Source: a bacterium
Lineage (GTDB): Bacteria > Bacillota_I > Bacilli_A > RF39 > UBA660
Assembly: GCA_029012525.1 (NCBI GenBank)
Contig: JAQXMG010000027.1
Span: 1 to 7,827 of the forward strand
Direction of reading: 5' to 3'
DNA length: 7,827 nucleotides
The translations under genes and the position numbers were made by a program. Below the pieces are notes generated by a model. It made no database searches, had not been told where the DNA came from, and was given only the letters and a program-made list of their open reading frames with translations. Of the stretch, positions 1 to 6,580 are shown one piece after another (the first letter of the stretch is position 1; every line of letters starts with the position of its first letter).

Positions 1-1
1 T

Positions 2-151
2 TATGAAATTGTAATTCCTAAAACTAAAGAAATATTTAGACCAATTTTAGCTATTGTTCCTCTTCAACTTATATCATATTATGTTGCTAAATTAAAAGGT
101 TGTGATATTGATAAACCTAAAAATTTAGCTAAATCTGTAACTGTAGAGTAA
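2..151 (+). CDS. glmS: Glutamine--fructose-6-phosphate aminotransferase (isomerizing), C-terminal 49 residues
   Basis: This is the 3' end of a gene that enters from the left edge; its start lies outside the window. The visible 49 residues end in NLAKSVTVE, the nearly invariant tail of GlmS, preceded by the family-typical segment YYVAKLKGCDIDKPK. In the E. coli enzyme the lysine of this LAKSVTVE tail (Lys603) is part of the fructose-6-phosphate isomerase site, and it is present here. GlmS makes glucosamine-6-phosphate from fructose-6-phosphate and glutamine in the cytoplasm, the first committed step to UDP-GlcNAc for peptidoglycan and wall polymers. A hairpin terminator begins at the stop codon. 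Whether a glmS ribozyme controls the gene cannot be seen, because the 5' end is missing. The identification is secure; only the length is unknown. Confidence 0.93.
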   Translation, partial: YEIVIPKTKEIFRPILAIVPLQLISYYVAKLKGCDIDKPKNLAKSVTVE

Positions 152-178
152 AAGACAAGATTTTTTCTTGTCTTTTTT
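150..178 (+). terminator. Rho-independent terminator of glmS, probably bidirectional
   Basis: Bases 150-160 (AAAAGACAAGA) pair perfectly with 166-176 (TCTTGTCTTTT), an 11-bp stem with a 5-base T loop that runs into a T tract ending at 178. It starts inside the glmS stop codon and ends next to the stop codon of the convergent spoIVB gene. Read on the minus strand, the same stem ends in TTTT followed by ACTCT, so it could also stop spoIVB transcription, though with a weaker U tract. Confidence 0.9.
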
Positions 179-1169
179 AATCTTCTATTTCTTTTAACAT
201 AGTTGTTATAAATATACCAAATCCTTTTGTAGCATCATCACTTATGACATGAGTTACGGCACCAACTATTTTATTATTTTGAATAATTGGTGATCCACTC
301 ATTCCCTGTACTATTCCACCAGTTTTAGATATTAGCTCTTCATCAACTACTTTAAATAAGATATTTTTAGTTTCATTATTGGGATAGATTTTTAATATTT
401 CAATCTCGTACTCTTTTACTTCTGTTCCAGATATAACTGTTCTTATTGTTGCTTGGCCTAGCTTAATTTCAGAAGCATCTGCAACATCAATTAAATTGCT
501 TCTGTTGATTTGTCCAATATAATTTCCGAATATTCCGTTAACACCATTTTTTGTTATTGTTCCATATATTTCCCTGGCATTATAAGTAGCATTTTTTTCA
601 CCTGGATTATTTCTTTCTGATTTTGTAATACTTGTTATTTCAGATTTAAATATTTTACCGGACGCTATTTCAAATTTTTGTCCAGTAGTTTTTTCTATTA
701 TTTCATGTCCAAGTGCCCCATACATATTAGTTTTTGGATCAATAAAAGTAAGAGTACCAATACCAATTATTGAGTCTTTTACATATAATCCTGTTTTATA
801 TACACCACTTGAATCTTTATAAAGTTTTAAGTCTGTTGTTTCTTTATTACCATTTCTAATATAAGTTATTTTTATTTTGTCATTTAAAACTGAAGAAGAA
901 AAAGAAAGATCAGTTATATCGTTTATAACAGTATCATCTATTCCTATTATTCTATCACCAATTTTAAGACCTGCTAAAGCACCTGGAGAAGCATTTCCTA
1001 CTTTATAAAATCCAACAACTAAGACACCATTACTATTTACTTCAATTCCCAGGTTTTGTCCTCCTAAAATAACTTTATTTGTATAAGCTAAACAAGTTTT
1101 TGGTATAATAAAAATAGAAATTATAAATAGAAAGATTAGTAGTTTGTTAAAAATTTTTTTAAAATTCAT
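177..1169 (-). CDS. spoIVB: SpoIVB-type sporulation serine peptidase (PDZ plus S55 domain)
   Basis: The protein has 330 residues: a signal-anchor helix (about 7-28), a PDZ domain (about 35-115, with a GALAGLKIGDRIIGID core), and a C-terminal S55 peptidase domain. The candidate catalytic residues are His155 in GALGHE, Asp276 and Ser291 in GMSGSP. Asp276 lies 15 residues before the serine, as in Bacillus subtilis (Asp363/Ser378). In the known family the protease is made in the forespore, crosses into the intermembrane space, and cleaves SpoIVFA to release pro-sigma-K processing. The protein is shorter than the 426-residue B. subtilis enzyme, mainly before the PDZ domain. The start is supported by AAGGAG at 1178-1183, eight bases upstream. 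The usual neighbours recN and spo0A are not in the window; it sits alone between glmS and a tagGH-type pair. I see no clear sigma-G promoter in the 90 bases upstream. It implies an endospore-forming lineage, or one that recently was. Confidence 0.92.
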   Translation of the reverse strand: MNFKKIFNKLLIFLFIISIFIIPKTCLAYTNKVILGGQNLGIEVNSNGVLVVGFYKVGNASPGALAGLKIGDRIIGIDDTVINDITDLSFSSSVLNDKIKITYIRNGNKETTDLKLYKDSSGVYKTGLYVKDSIIGIGTLTFIDPKTNMYGALGHEIIEKTTGQKFEIASGKIFKSEITSITKSERNNPGEKNATYNAREIYGTITKNGVNGIFGNYIGQINRSNLIDVADASEIKLGQATIRTVISGTEVKEYEIEILKIYPNNETKNILFKVVDEELISKTGGIVQGMSGSPIIQNNKIVGAVTHVISDDATKGFGIFITTMLKEIED

Positions 1170-1230
1170 TTTATCAACTCCTTACAAACTACATTATTAT
1201 TATTTCTTTTTTCAAATAAATTATTGTATT

Positions 1231-1261
1231 AAAAAATTACCAATTTTAAATTGATAATTTT
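1231..1261 (-). terminator. AT-rich intrinsic terminator after tagH
   Basis: On the minus strand a hairpin forms from bases 1261-1249 and 1245-1233, with about 13 pairs, one G-U wobble and a three-base loop. It is followed by a run of six T (1236-1231), four of them within the stem foot. It overlaps the tagH stop codon by two bases. The stem is almost entirely A-T, so its strength is uncertain, but its position right after the operon and its symmetry favour a real terminator. It also separates spoIVB from the transporter genes. Confidence 0.65.
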
Positions 1262-1997
1262 AAATTTGATTTTTAATAAATTCTTCGTAATGTGATACAA
1301 CTTCTTCTGGTTTTCCATCTTCTAATATTTTTCCTTCATGTAACCAAATAACTCGATCACACAATTCTTCTAAAGTTTTAGAACTATGTGATACAATTAC
1401 TACTGTTCTATTTTCATCGCTTATTAATTCTTTCATTTTATTATAACTTTTTTCTTTAAAAGCAACATCACCAACTGATAATACTTCATCAATTAACATA
1501 ATATCAGTTTCAAGTATAGCAGTAATAGAAAATGCAAGTTTTGAATACATTCCTGATGAATATGATGAAACTGGTTTGTAAATAAAATCTCCAAGTTCAG
1601 AAAATTCAATAATATCATTTAATTTAGCATCAATTTGTTCTTTTGAAAAGCCAAGTAGCATTCCTGATAAAAATATATTATCATATCCAGTTAGTTTTTT
1701 TTGAAATCCTACTCCAATTGAAAGTAGTGAAACACTATTATTATTTAAATTAATTGTTCCTTTATCAGCAGAAAATATACCTGCAATAGCACGAAGAAGC
1801 GTTGATTTGCCACTTCCGTTTTTACCACAAATTCCCACTATTTCACCTTTTTTAATATCAAAAGATACACCACGTATTGCAGTATATAGTGTTGTTTTTT
1901 CTCTAGAAAATAAAGTTTTTCTAATTGAAAATTTCTTTATATCACGATAACTTATAAATAAATCTTTAATACTTATTGCTATTTTTTCTTTTTTCAT
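1260..1997 (-). CDS. tagH: Teichoic acid/polysaccharide export ABC transporter, ATP-binding subunit (TagH/KpsT-like)
   Basis: This 245-residue cytoplasmic ATPase pairs with the ABC-2 permease encoded just upstream to export a lipid-linked wall or capsule polymer. All nucleotide-binding motifs are intact: Walker A GKNGSGKST (58-66), Q-loop Gln99, signature YSSGM (136-140), Walker B IMLIDE (156-161) and H-loop His194. The YSSGM form of the signature, with the long N-terminal region before the first strand (residues 18-42), is characteristic of the TagH/KpsT/RfbE group of polymer exporters. B. subtilis TagH is about twice as long (527 residues), with an extra C-terminal region that is absent here, so the specificity domain is missing or unnecessary. 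The start codon shares one base with the tagG stop (TAATG), and AAAGGTGAT upstream fits the ribosome. The polymer could be teichoic acid, capsule or another glycan; tagD nearby favours a glycerol-phosphate polymer. Confidence 0.82.
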   Translation of the reverse strand: MKKEKIAISIKDLFISYRDIKKFSIRKTLFSREKTTLYTAIRGVSFDIKKGEIVGICGKNGSGKSTLLRAIAGIFSADKGTINLNNNSVSLLSIGVGFQKKLTGYDNIFLSGMLLGFSKEQIDAKLNDIIEFSELGDFIYKPVSSYSSGMYSKLAFSITAILETDIMLIDEVLSVGDVAFKEKSYNKMKELISDENRTVVIVSHSSKTLEELCDRVIWLHEGKILEDGKPEEVVSHYEEFIKNQI

Positions 1998-2782
1998 TAT
2001 TTAATCACCTTTACATAACTATTTTCATATTTATTTATGGTTTTTATTCCAATAACAGATAGAACAATTCCTATTATAAGCCAGACAAATAAAATACTAT
2101 AATCAATTGGTTTGGCATAAAGAATAGCATTCCTACTACTTTCAATAAAATATGCTATAGGATTACACCATAAAAGCATGTTATTATATGGAGATGGAAT
2201 TCTTTTTGATACTAAGTAAAATATTCCTGATAAATAAAATACCAACTTTAATCCAACACTAACTAAATTTGATAAATCATCTACGAATACTCCAAAGTGA
2301 AGTAATATTGATGAAACACCAAAAGTAAGTATGACAAGAACAACTAAAATTGGAATAAAGTTAAACACATATAAAGATATATCTACTTTATATAAAAATA
2401 ACATAAAAACAACTAATAAAAGTGAAATAAGCATTTTAAAGAAACTTACAAATATTTTTTCTATTAATAAAATATATTTTGGCAGATAAACTTTACTAAC
2501 TATTTCTTTATTATTTACAACAAGTCTAGGACTTGCGGATACTACTCTATTAAAGAAGTCCCATAAACTAAGTCCAATAAAAACAAATGCTGCAAAATAT
2601 GGTTCACCTGATTTAAATACAACAACAGATACAAAAGCATAAATAAGCATGAAAAACAAAGGATTTAAAAGCCACCATAACCATCCTAAATATGAATTTG
2701 CTACTTCACTATTAAGTTCTGCTTTTGCAGCATATATCATATAATTAAAATATTTTTTAACTGAATTTATAAATTTTGTCAT
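1997..2782 (-). CDS. tagG: Teichoic acid/polysaccharide export ABC transporter, permease subunit (TagG-like, ABC-2 family)
   Basis: This 261-residue membrane protein forms the channel that moves a lipid-linked polymer across the cytoplasmic membrane, powered by the tagH product. The N-terminal amphipathic stretch followed by NSYLGWLWWLLNPL (about 29-42) is the hallmark of ABC-2 polysaccharide exporters. About six hydrophobic segments follow (roughly 33-56, 62-78, 110-131, 137-161, 170-192, 228-248), and the YLPKYIL and NPIAYFIES stretches between helices are also typical. Length matches TagG/Wzm/KpsM proteins. It is first in a two-gene unit with its own promoter and 5' leader of about 20 bases; a weak AGTAGGTG ribosome site lies four bases before the ATG. 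It ends with a TAATG overlap into tagH, implying translational coupling. Exact polymer specificity cannot be read from the sequence. Confidence 0.82.
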   Translation of the reverse strand: MTKFINSVKKYFNYMIYAAKAELNSEVANSYLGWLWWLLNPLFFMLIYAFVSVVVFKSGEPYFAAFVFIGLSLWDFFNRVVSASPRLVVNNKEIVSKVYLPKYILLIEKIFVSFFKMLISLLLVVFMLFLYKVDISLYVFNFIPILVVLVILTFGVSSILLHFGVFVDDLSNLVSVGLKLVFYLSGIFYLVSKRIPSPYNNMLLWCNPIAYFIESSRNAILYAKPIDYSILFVWLIIGIVLSVIGIKTINKYENSYVKVIK

Positions 2783-2808
2783 AAAACACCTACTTTTCTG
2801 TCATATTA

Positions 2809-2837
2809 ATTATACCATAACAATCGTAATCAAACAA
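2809..2837 (-). promoter_or_regulatory. Sigma-A-type extended -10 promoter for tagGH
   Basis: On the minus strand there is TTGTTT (2832-2837), a 17-base spacer, then TATAAT (2809-2814) preceded by TG one base upstream, which makes an extended -10. Initiation would fall near base 2802, about 20 bases before the tagG ATG. The site lies just downstream of the terminator after tagD, so tagGH is probably a separate transcription unit from the upstream operon. Confidence 0.7.
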
Positions 2838-2858
2838 CTTATTATTGTTTTACAAAGT

Positions 2859-2880
2859 AAAAAGCCATAATTTGGCTTTA
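2859..2880 (-). terminator. Intrinsic terminator after tagD
   Basis: On the minus strand AAAGCC (2879-2874) pairs with GGCTTT (2866-2861) around a seven-base loop, and a run of five T ends at 2859. The left arm overlaps the tagD stop codon. It marks the end of the five-gene operon that starts at 7555. Confidence 0.75.
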
Positions 2881-3315
2881 ATTTTGTGGCTCTGGCAATA
2901 TTTTTTCATCTTTATTTGGTTCATTAAGTCTTAAGTCTTCTTTTATTTTTGTAGTTGAAACTCCTTCAGTTCTATCTAAATATAAAACTTCACAGTAATC
3001 ACTTAAATAATCAAACTTATCGCTTCCTGCCCAATCACTACCCATAACTACAACATCAGCATGATATTTTTCCACATCACTTATTTTTTGTTCCCAATTA
3101 TCTTCAGGAATAACTAAATCAACATATCTTATAGCTTCAAGCATTTCTTTTCTTTCTTCATAACTATGATATGCTTTTTTTCCTTTAATTTCGTTAAATT
3201 CATCAGTTGATAATGCAACAATTAGATAATCTCCTAAAGCTTTTGCGCGTTTTAGCAATCTAATATGTCCATAATGTAATAAATCATAAGTTCCATAAGT
3301 TAGTATTCTTTTCAT
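2878..3315 (-). CDS. tagD: Glycerol-3-phosphate cytidylyltransferase (TagD)
   Basis: This 145-residue cytoplasmic enzyme joins CTP and sn-glycerol-3-phosphate to give CDP-glycerol and pyrophosphate, the donor for glycerol-phosphate units of wall teichoic acid. It is a single small nucleotidyltransferase domain: TYGTYDLLHYGH with the HxGH motif at 14-17, the KKAYHSYEERK segment (46-56), NWEQK (73-77), VMGSDW (90-95) and the second CTP-binding motif RTEGVSTTKIK (115-125). These match B. subtilis TagD closely along its whole 129-residue length. A lysine/proline-rich tail of about 16 residues is extra. The ribosome site AGGAGG (3321-3326) overlaps the TAG stop of the preceding gene, so the two are cotranscribed and probably coupled. 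It is the last gene before a hairpin terminator, while a tagGH-type exporter follows as a separate unit. Identification is very strong, though some relatives act on other small phosphoalcohols. Confidence 0.93.
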   Translation of the reverse strand: MKRILTYGTYDLLHYGHIRLLKRAKALGDYLIVALSTDEFNEIKGKKAYHSYEERKEMLEAIRYVDLVIPEDNWEQKISDVEKYHADVVVMGSDWAGSDKFDYLSDYCEVLYLDRTEGVSTTKIKEDLRLNEPNKDEKILPEPQN

Positions 3316-3324
3316 AAAATCCTC

Positions 3325-4230
3325 CTACACATCGTATATACTATCTATTTTTTTAAGTTCATTAAAGGTATCAATTTCATCAATATCTCCTTCATGAACT
3401 TCTCTTACATATAATTTGTAATGTTCTTTGAAATAATCAAGGGCAACAAAATCCCAAACTTTTTCTTTAGCACCAGGTAGTTCAAATGATTTTTTTATAT
3501 CTTCTTGCATTTTTTCTCCATCTTCTTTACTAAAATATGCTATACAGTAAGTATGAAAACATTTTTCTCCGCCAATTTTAAGTTTTGAAATATAACCATT
3601 TTTAGTATCAAAACACCAATCATCTGTAACATCAACATATTTTCCAGTATAATTTGAACCATATTGATATTTTTTTATTATACTTGGATTGTGAATATAT
3701 AAATCTGCTTCCATTACATAAGAATTAGAAAATTTATCTCTTGTAAGATATGCAGATGATAAATTATTAGTTTCGTTATATATTGGATTATCAATTAATG
3801 TTATACTTGGATATTTTTTTAGTAAAACATCAAATTGTTCTCCAAGATATCCTCTTACAATATATATTTCTTCAATTCCTACTTTTAATAAAGCATCAAG
3901 TATTGTTTCAATAATTCTTTTTCCATGAACTAAGACAAGTGGTTTCGGAGTATTTAATGTAATTGGAATCATACGAGATCCAAAACCTGCTGCTAAAAGT
4001 ATTGCTCTTTTAACACGGAATGGTTCAAGAGTGTTATATCCTTCAACTGTTACTTTAATAAAACCATCTTTTGATTCAATTAAATTATCTTTTGTTAAAT
4101 CAGACATTATTTTATTAATTGTTCCAAGTGACATATTTAATGCACCACTAATTTTTCTTTGTGATATTTTATCATTTTGATTTTCTTCAATATAAGTTAA
4201 TACATCAAAGTAATTTTTTGATAATTTCAT
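3325..4230 (-). CDS. Winged-helix / LicC-like cytidylyltransferase fusion protein
   Basis: This 301-residue soluble protein has two parts. Residues 1-70 form a winged helix-turn-helix (recognition helix around 33-50, ALNMSLGTINKIMSDL region). Residues 73-301 form a sugar-phosphate-type nucleotidyltransferase most like LicC, the CTP:phosphocholine cytidylyltransferase. The nucleotide-binding loop LAAGFGSR is at 79-86, TPKPL at 94-98, the YNETNNLSSAY segment at 151-161, and an acidic metal-site motif MEADLYI at 173-179. A C-terminal EIDTFNELKKI (285-295) resembles the EID near the end of pneumococcal LicC. The likely reaction is CTP plus a small phospho- or phosphono-compound to a CMP-linked product. 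Substrate is not decided: phosphocholine (LicC) and 2-aminoethylphosphonate (PntC) are known in relatives. Its ribosome site AGGTGAGG overlaps the permease TGA stop, and it lies four bases after it. The DNA-binding part may control this operon in response to substrate or product; that is inference. Confidence 0.8.
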   Translation of the reverse strand: MKLSKNYFDVLTYIEENQNDKISQRKISGALNMSLGTINKIMSDLTKDNLIESKDGFIKVTVEGYNTLEPFRVKRAILLAAGFGSRMIPITLNTPKPLVLVHGKRIIETILDALLKVGIEEIYIVRGYLGEQFDVLLKKYPSITLIDNPIYNETNNLSSAYLTRDKFSNSYVMEADLYIHNPSIIKKYQYGSNYTGKYVDVTDDWCFDTKNGYISKLKIGGEKCFHTYCIAYFSKEDGEKMQEDIKKSFELPGAKEKVWDFVALDYFKEHYKLYVREVHEGDIDEIDTFNELKKIDSIYDV

Positions 4231-4234
4231 AACC

Positions 4235-5815
4235 TCACCTAATACCTTTATTTTTTATTATTCCTATTACTACTTTAAATAGGATATTTACTATTAAAAT
4301 TAATATTGATACAATTGCTGATTCTTCATACATTAGTTGTCCTTCATACTGATTTATAAGAAGCGAAACTGGCATTATTTCTGTATTAAATAAAAATGAA
4401 ACTGCAGAAATTGTAATCATAGAATTTACAAAGAAATAACTCATCATTTCAAGTATTGTATCTTTTGAGTTTGGCATTATTACATCTAATATAATTCTAA
4501 ACCTTGATACACCACATGTCAACCCAACCATTTCATAGTTTTTATTAAGTTTTCCAAGTGCATTATACGCCATTAAATAAGGTGAAGCAAAAAAGTGAAT
4601 TATATTTACCAAGATTAAAATTATAAATGTGTGATATATAAATGTATTATTAAATGCAAATACATAAGAAAGTCCTAAAAATATACCAGGTATGGCTAAA
4701 GACGCAATAGATAAAATGTGGTAAATTAAACTAAACTTTCCCTTTAATCTTGATGTTATATATGCGGTAAAATATGCAAATAATGTTCCAAGTATTGAAA
4801 CCATTATACTCATAAATATTGAGTTTAATAAAAATTTAAAAATTCTATTTCTAATTACATATGAAAAGTGAACAAATGAAAAACTTGTATCATAAGGGAA
4901 ATTATTTACAAATGCTAAATAAATAAATGATCCAAATAACATAAATAAAAATAATAATATTACTATAACAAATATGGTAAATATAATATCTCTTACTTTA
5001 TTTTCTTTTATTTTATATTCATTTGAAAAATTGTTATTTCCTTTGACTTCTTTTGTAACTAAATCAAATATAAATGATATAAATGCTGGTATAAGAAGTA
5101 TTACACCAATCATCGCACCTTTTGAAAAATCAAGTAAACCAATTACTTCACGATATAGAAATACTGGTAATGTTTGAAATCTTCCACCAATTGCAAGTGG
5201 CACACCATAATCAGTAAATATAAGTGTAAAAACTGCAAATAAAGTAGAAAGAATTGGCTTTTTCATGTAATAAAAAGTAATCTTTTTAAATGTTTCAAAT
5301 CTATTCATTCCAAGAACTGTTGCACTATTATACATAGAGTTATCAATGTATTTAAAGGCATCAGAAAGTATTAAAAAAGCAACTGGAAATGAATATAAAA
5401 TAGAACCCATTATAATTCCATTTACTCCTAAAATATTAAAATCTATACTTAACATTTTAGTAATTATTCCATTTGAACCAAAAAGATTAATTAATCCAAG
5501 TCCATGTGAAATTGATGGAATAAGCATTGGAACTGTAAATAATACTGATAATAGTTTTTTATGTTTTATATTTGTTCTATTAATTGCAAAAGCAAGTAAA
5601 TATGCAATTGTAACAGATAAAATAGTTGAAATAATTGTTACATATAGTGAATTACTAAGTGATTCTTTAAATAAATCTTCTTTTAATAATGATGCAAATC
5701 CACTCCAAGAAACACTTGATATAACTGATAATATTGGAAATATTATACTAATAAATAAGAATAAACCAATGAATATATATATTGAGTATTTAAATTTTTT
5801 TGATTCGTTTTTCAT
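4235..5815 (-). CDS. ABC importer permease, two fused permease domains (FbpB/ThiP/PhnU-like)
   Basis: This 526-residue membrane protein carries two homologous binding-protein-dependent permease domains in one chain, about 12 hydrophobic segments in all, so it can form the whole membrane channel alone. Each half has the cytoplasmic EAA loop that docks the ATPase: around 165-185 (SATVLGMNRFETFKKITF) and around 428-448 (EMVGLTCGVSRFRIILDV). A hydrophilic linker rich in Asn, Lys and Glu (about 256-274) separates the halves. Fused permeases of this kind are typical of iron(III), thiamine and 2-aminoethylphosphonate/polyamine-type importers. The start codon overlaps the ATPase stop by one base (TAATG), with AGGA upstream. 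It is the third gene of the operon, between the ATPase and the cytidylyltransferase fusion, which ties the imported compound to that enzyme. The imported substrate cannot be determined from the sequence. Confidence 0.88.
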   Translation of the reverse strand: MKNESKKFKYSIYIFIGLFLFISIIFPILSVISSVSWSGFASLLKEDLFKESLSNSLYVTIISTILSVTIAYLLAFAINRTNIKHKKLLSVLFTVPMLIPSISHGLGLINLFGSNGIITKMLSIDFNILGVNGIIMGSILYSFPVAFLILSDAFKYIDNSMYNSATVLGMNRFETFKKITFYYMKKPILSTLFAVFTLIFTDYGVPLAIGGRFQTLPVFLYREVIGLLDFSKGAMIGVILLIPAFISFIFDLVTKEVKGNNNFSNEYKIKENKVRDIIFTIFVIVILLFLFMLFGSFIYLAFVNNFPYDTSFSFVHFSYVIRNRIFKFLLNSIFMSIMVSILGTLFAYFTAYITSRLKGKFSLIYHILSIASLAIPGIFLGLSYVFAFNNTFIYHTFIILILVNIIHFFASPYLMAYNALGKLNKNYEMVGLTCGVSRFRIILDVIMPNSKDTILEMMSYFFVNSMITISAVSFLFNTEIMPVSLLINQYEGQLMYEESAIVSILILIVNILFKVVIGIIKNKGIR

Positions 5816-6579
5816 TATAAATCAATTCCTGTACATTTTTCAATTGATGTTACTTTATCTACTAAGTGATTAACTACAAAACTTTTAACATATTCATTTT
5901 TAGGATTATTAAATATCTTATTTGGAGTATCAATTTGTTCAATTACGCCTTTATTCATAACCATTACACGATCCGATAAAGAAAATGCTTCTTCTTGATC
6001 ATGTGTTATATATATCATAGTAATTCCAAATTCTTTTTGTATCTCTTTTAATTCTTTTCTAAGAGTTAATCTTATATCAGCATCCAAAGCAGACATTGGT
6101 TCATCAAATAATATTACACTAGGTTTTAAAGCAAGGGTTCTTGCTATTGCTACTCTTTGCATTTGTCCACCAGAAAGTTCATTAGGTTTTTTATTAATAT
6201 GTTCTTCAAGCCCTACTTTTTTAATTATATTTAAAGCTATATCTTGAGCTTCTTTTTTTGGGACTTTATTAATTTTTAATGCATAAAAAACATTTTCATA
6301 AACTGTCATATTAGTAAAAAGTGCATAGTTTTGAAAAACCATGCCCATTCCTCTTTTACTAGGACTAAAATTACTTATATCTTCATTATTTATAATAATT
6401 TTACCTTCATCTGCAGTTTCTATTCCAATTAATATTGATAAAAGTGTTGTTTTACCACAACCAGATGGTCCTAAAATAGAAAGAAATTCTCCTTTTTTTA
6501 CATCAAAACTAATATTATCTAACACCTTAACATTATTATATATTTTAGATATATTTATAACCTTAATCCAATCATTCAT
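5815..6579 (-). CDS. ABC importer ATP-binding subunit (iron/thiamine/polyamine/aminoethylphosphonate type)
   Basis: This 254-residue cytoplasmic ATPase powers the importer formed with the flanking permease and binding lipoprotein. Motifs are complete: Walker A GPSGCGKTT (37-45), Q-loop Gln83 in VFQNYALF, signature LSGGQMQR (135-142), Walker B VILFDEP (155-161), D-loop SALD (163-166) and H-loop His193. The wording is that of the PotA/FbpC/PhnT subfamily. Those proteins are commonly about 350 residues, with a C-terminal TOBE regulatory domain; here the chain ends about 40 residues after the fold, so the TOBE part is missing. It starts one base after the stop of the binding-protein gene, with only a weak GGAA ribosome site, so translation probably depends on coupling. 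An in-frame later Met is not needed, since the reading frame and motif positions fit this start. Confidence 0.9.
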   Translation of the reverse strand: MNDWIKVINISKIYNNVKVLDNISFDVKKGEFLSILGPSGCGKTTLLSILIGIETADEGKIIINNEDISNFSPSKRGMGMVFQNYALFTNMTVYENVFYALKINKVPKKEAQDIALNIIKKVGLEEHINKKPNELSGGQMQRVAIARTLALKPSVILFDEPMSALDADIRLTLRKELKEIQKEFGITMIYITHDQEEAFSLSDRVMVMNKGVIEQIDTPNKIFNNPKNEYVKSFVVNHLVDKVTSIEKCTGIDL

Positions 6580-6580
6580 A

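Noticed and set aside
1170..1230. Possible sigma-A or sigma-G promoter for spoIVB (TACAAT near 1225 on the minus strand)
   Set aside because: The TACAAT lacks a decent -35 at 16-18 bases, and no CAT-type sporulation -10 is present; too weak to annotate.
4974..5177. Plus-strand open frame of 67 codons
   Set aside because: It lies antisense within the fused permease gene, has no ribosome site, and its sequence shows no family features; it is a shadow of the AT-rich real gene.
5346..5873. Plus-strand open frame of 175 codons
   Set aside because: It is antisense to the permease start and the end of the ATPase gene. The opposing frame has clear permease features, while this one has no recognisable domain or ribosome site.
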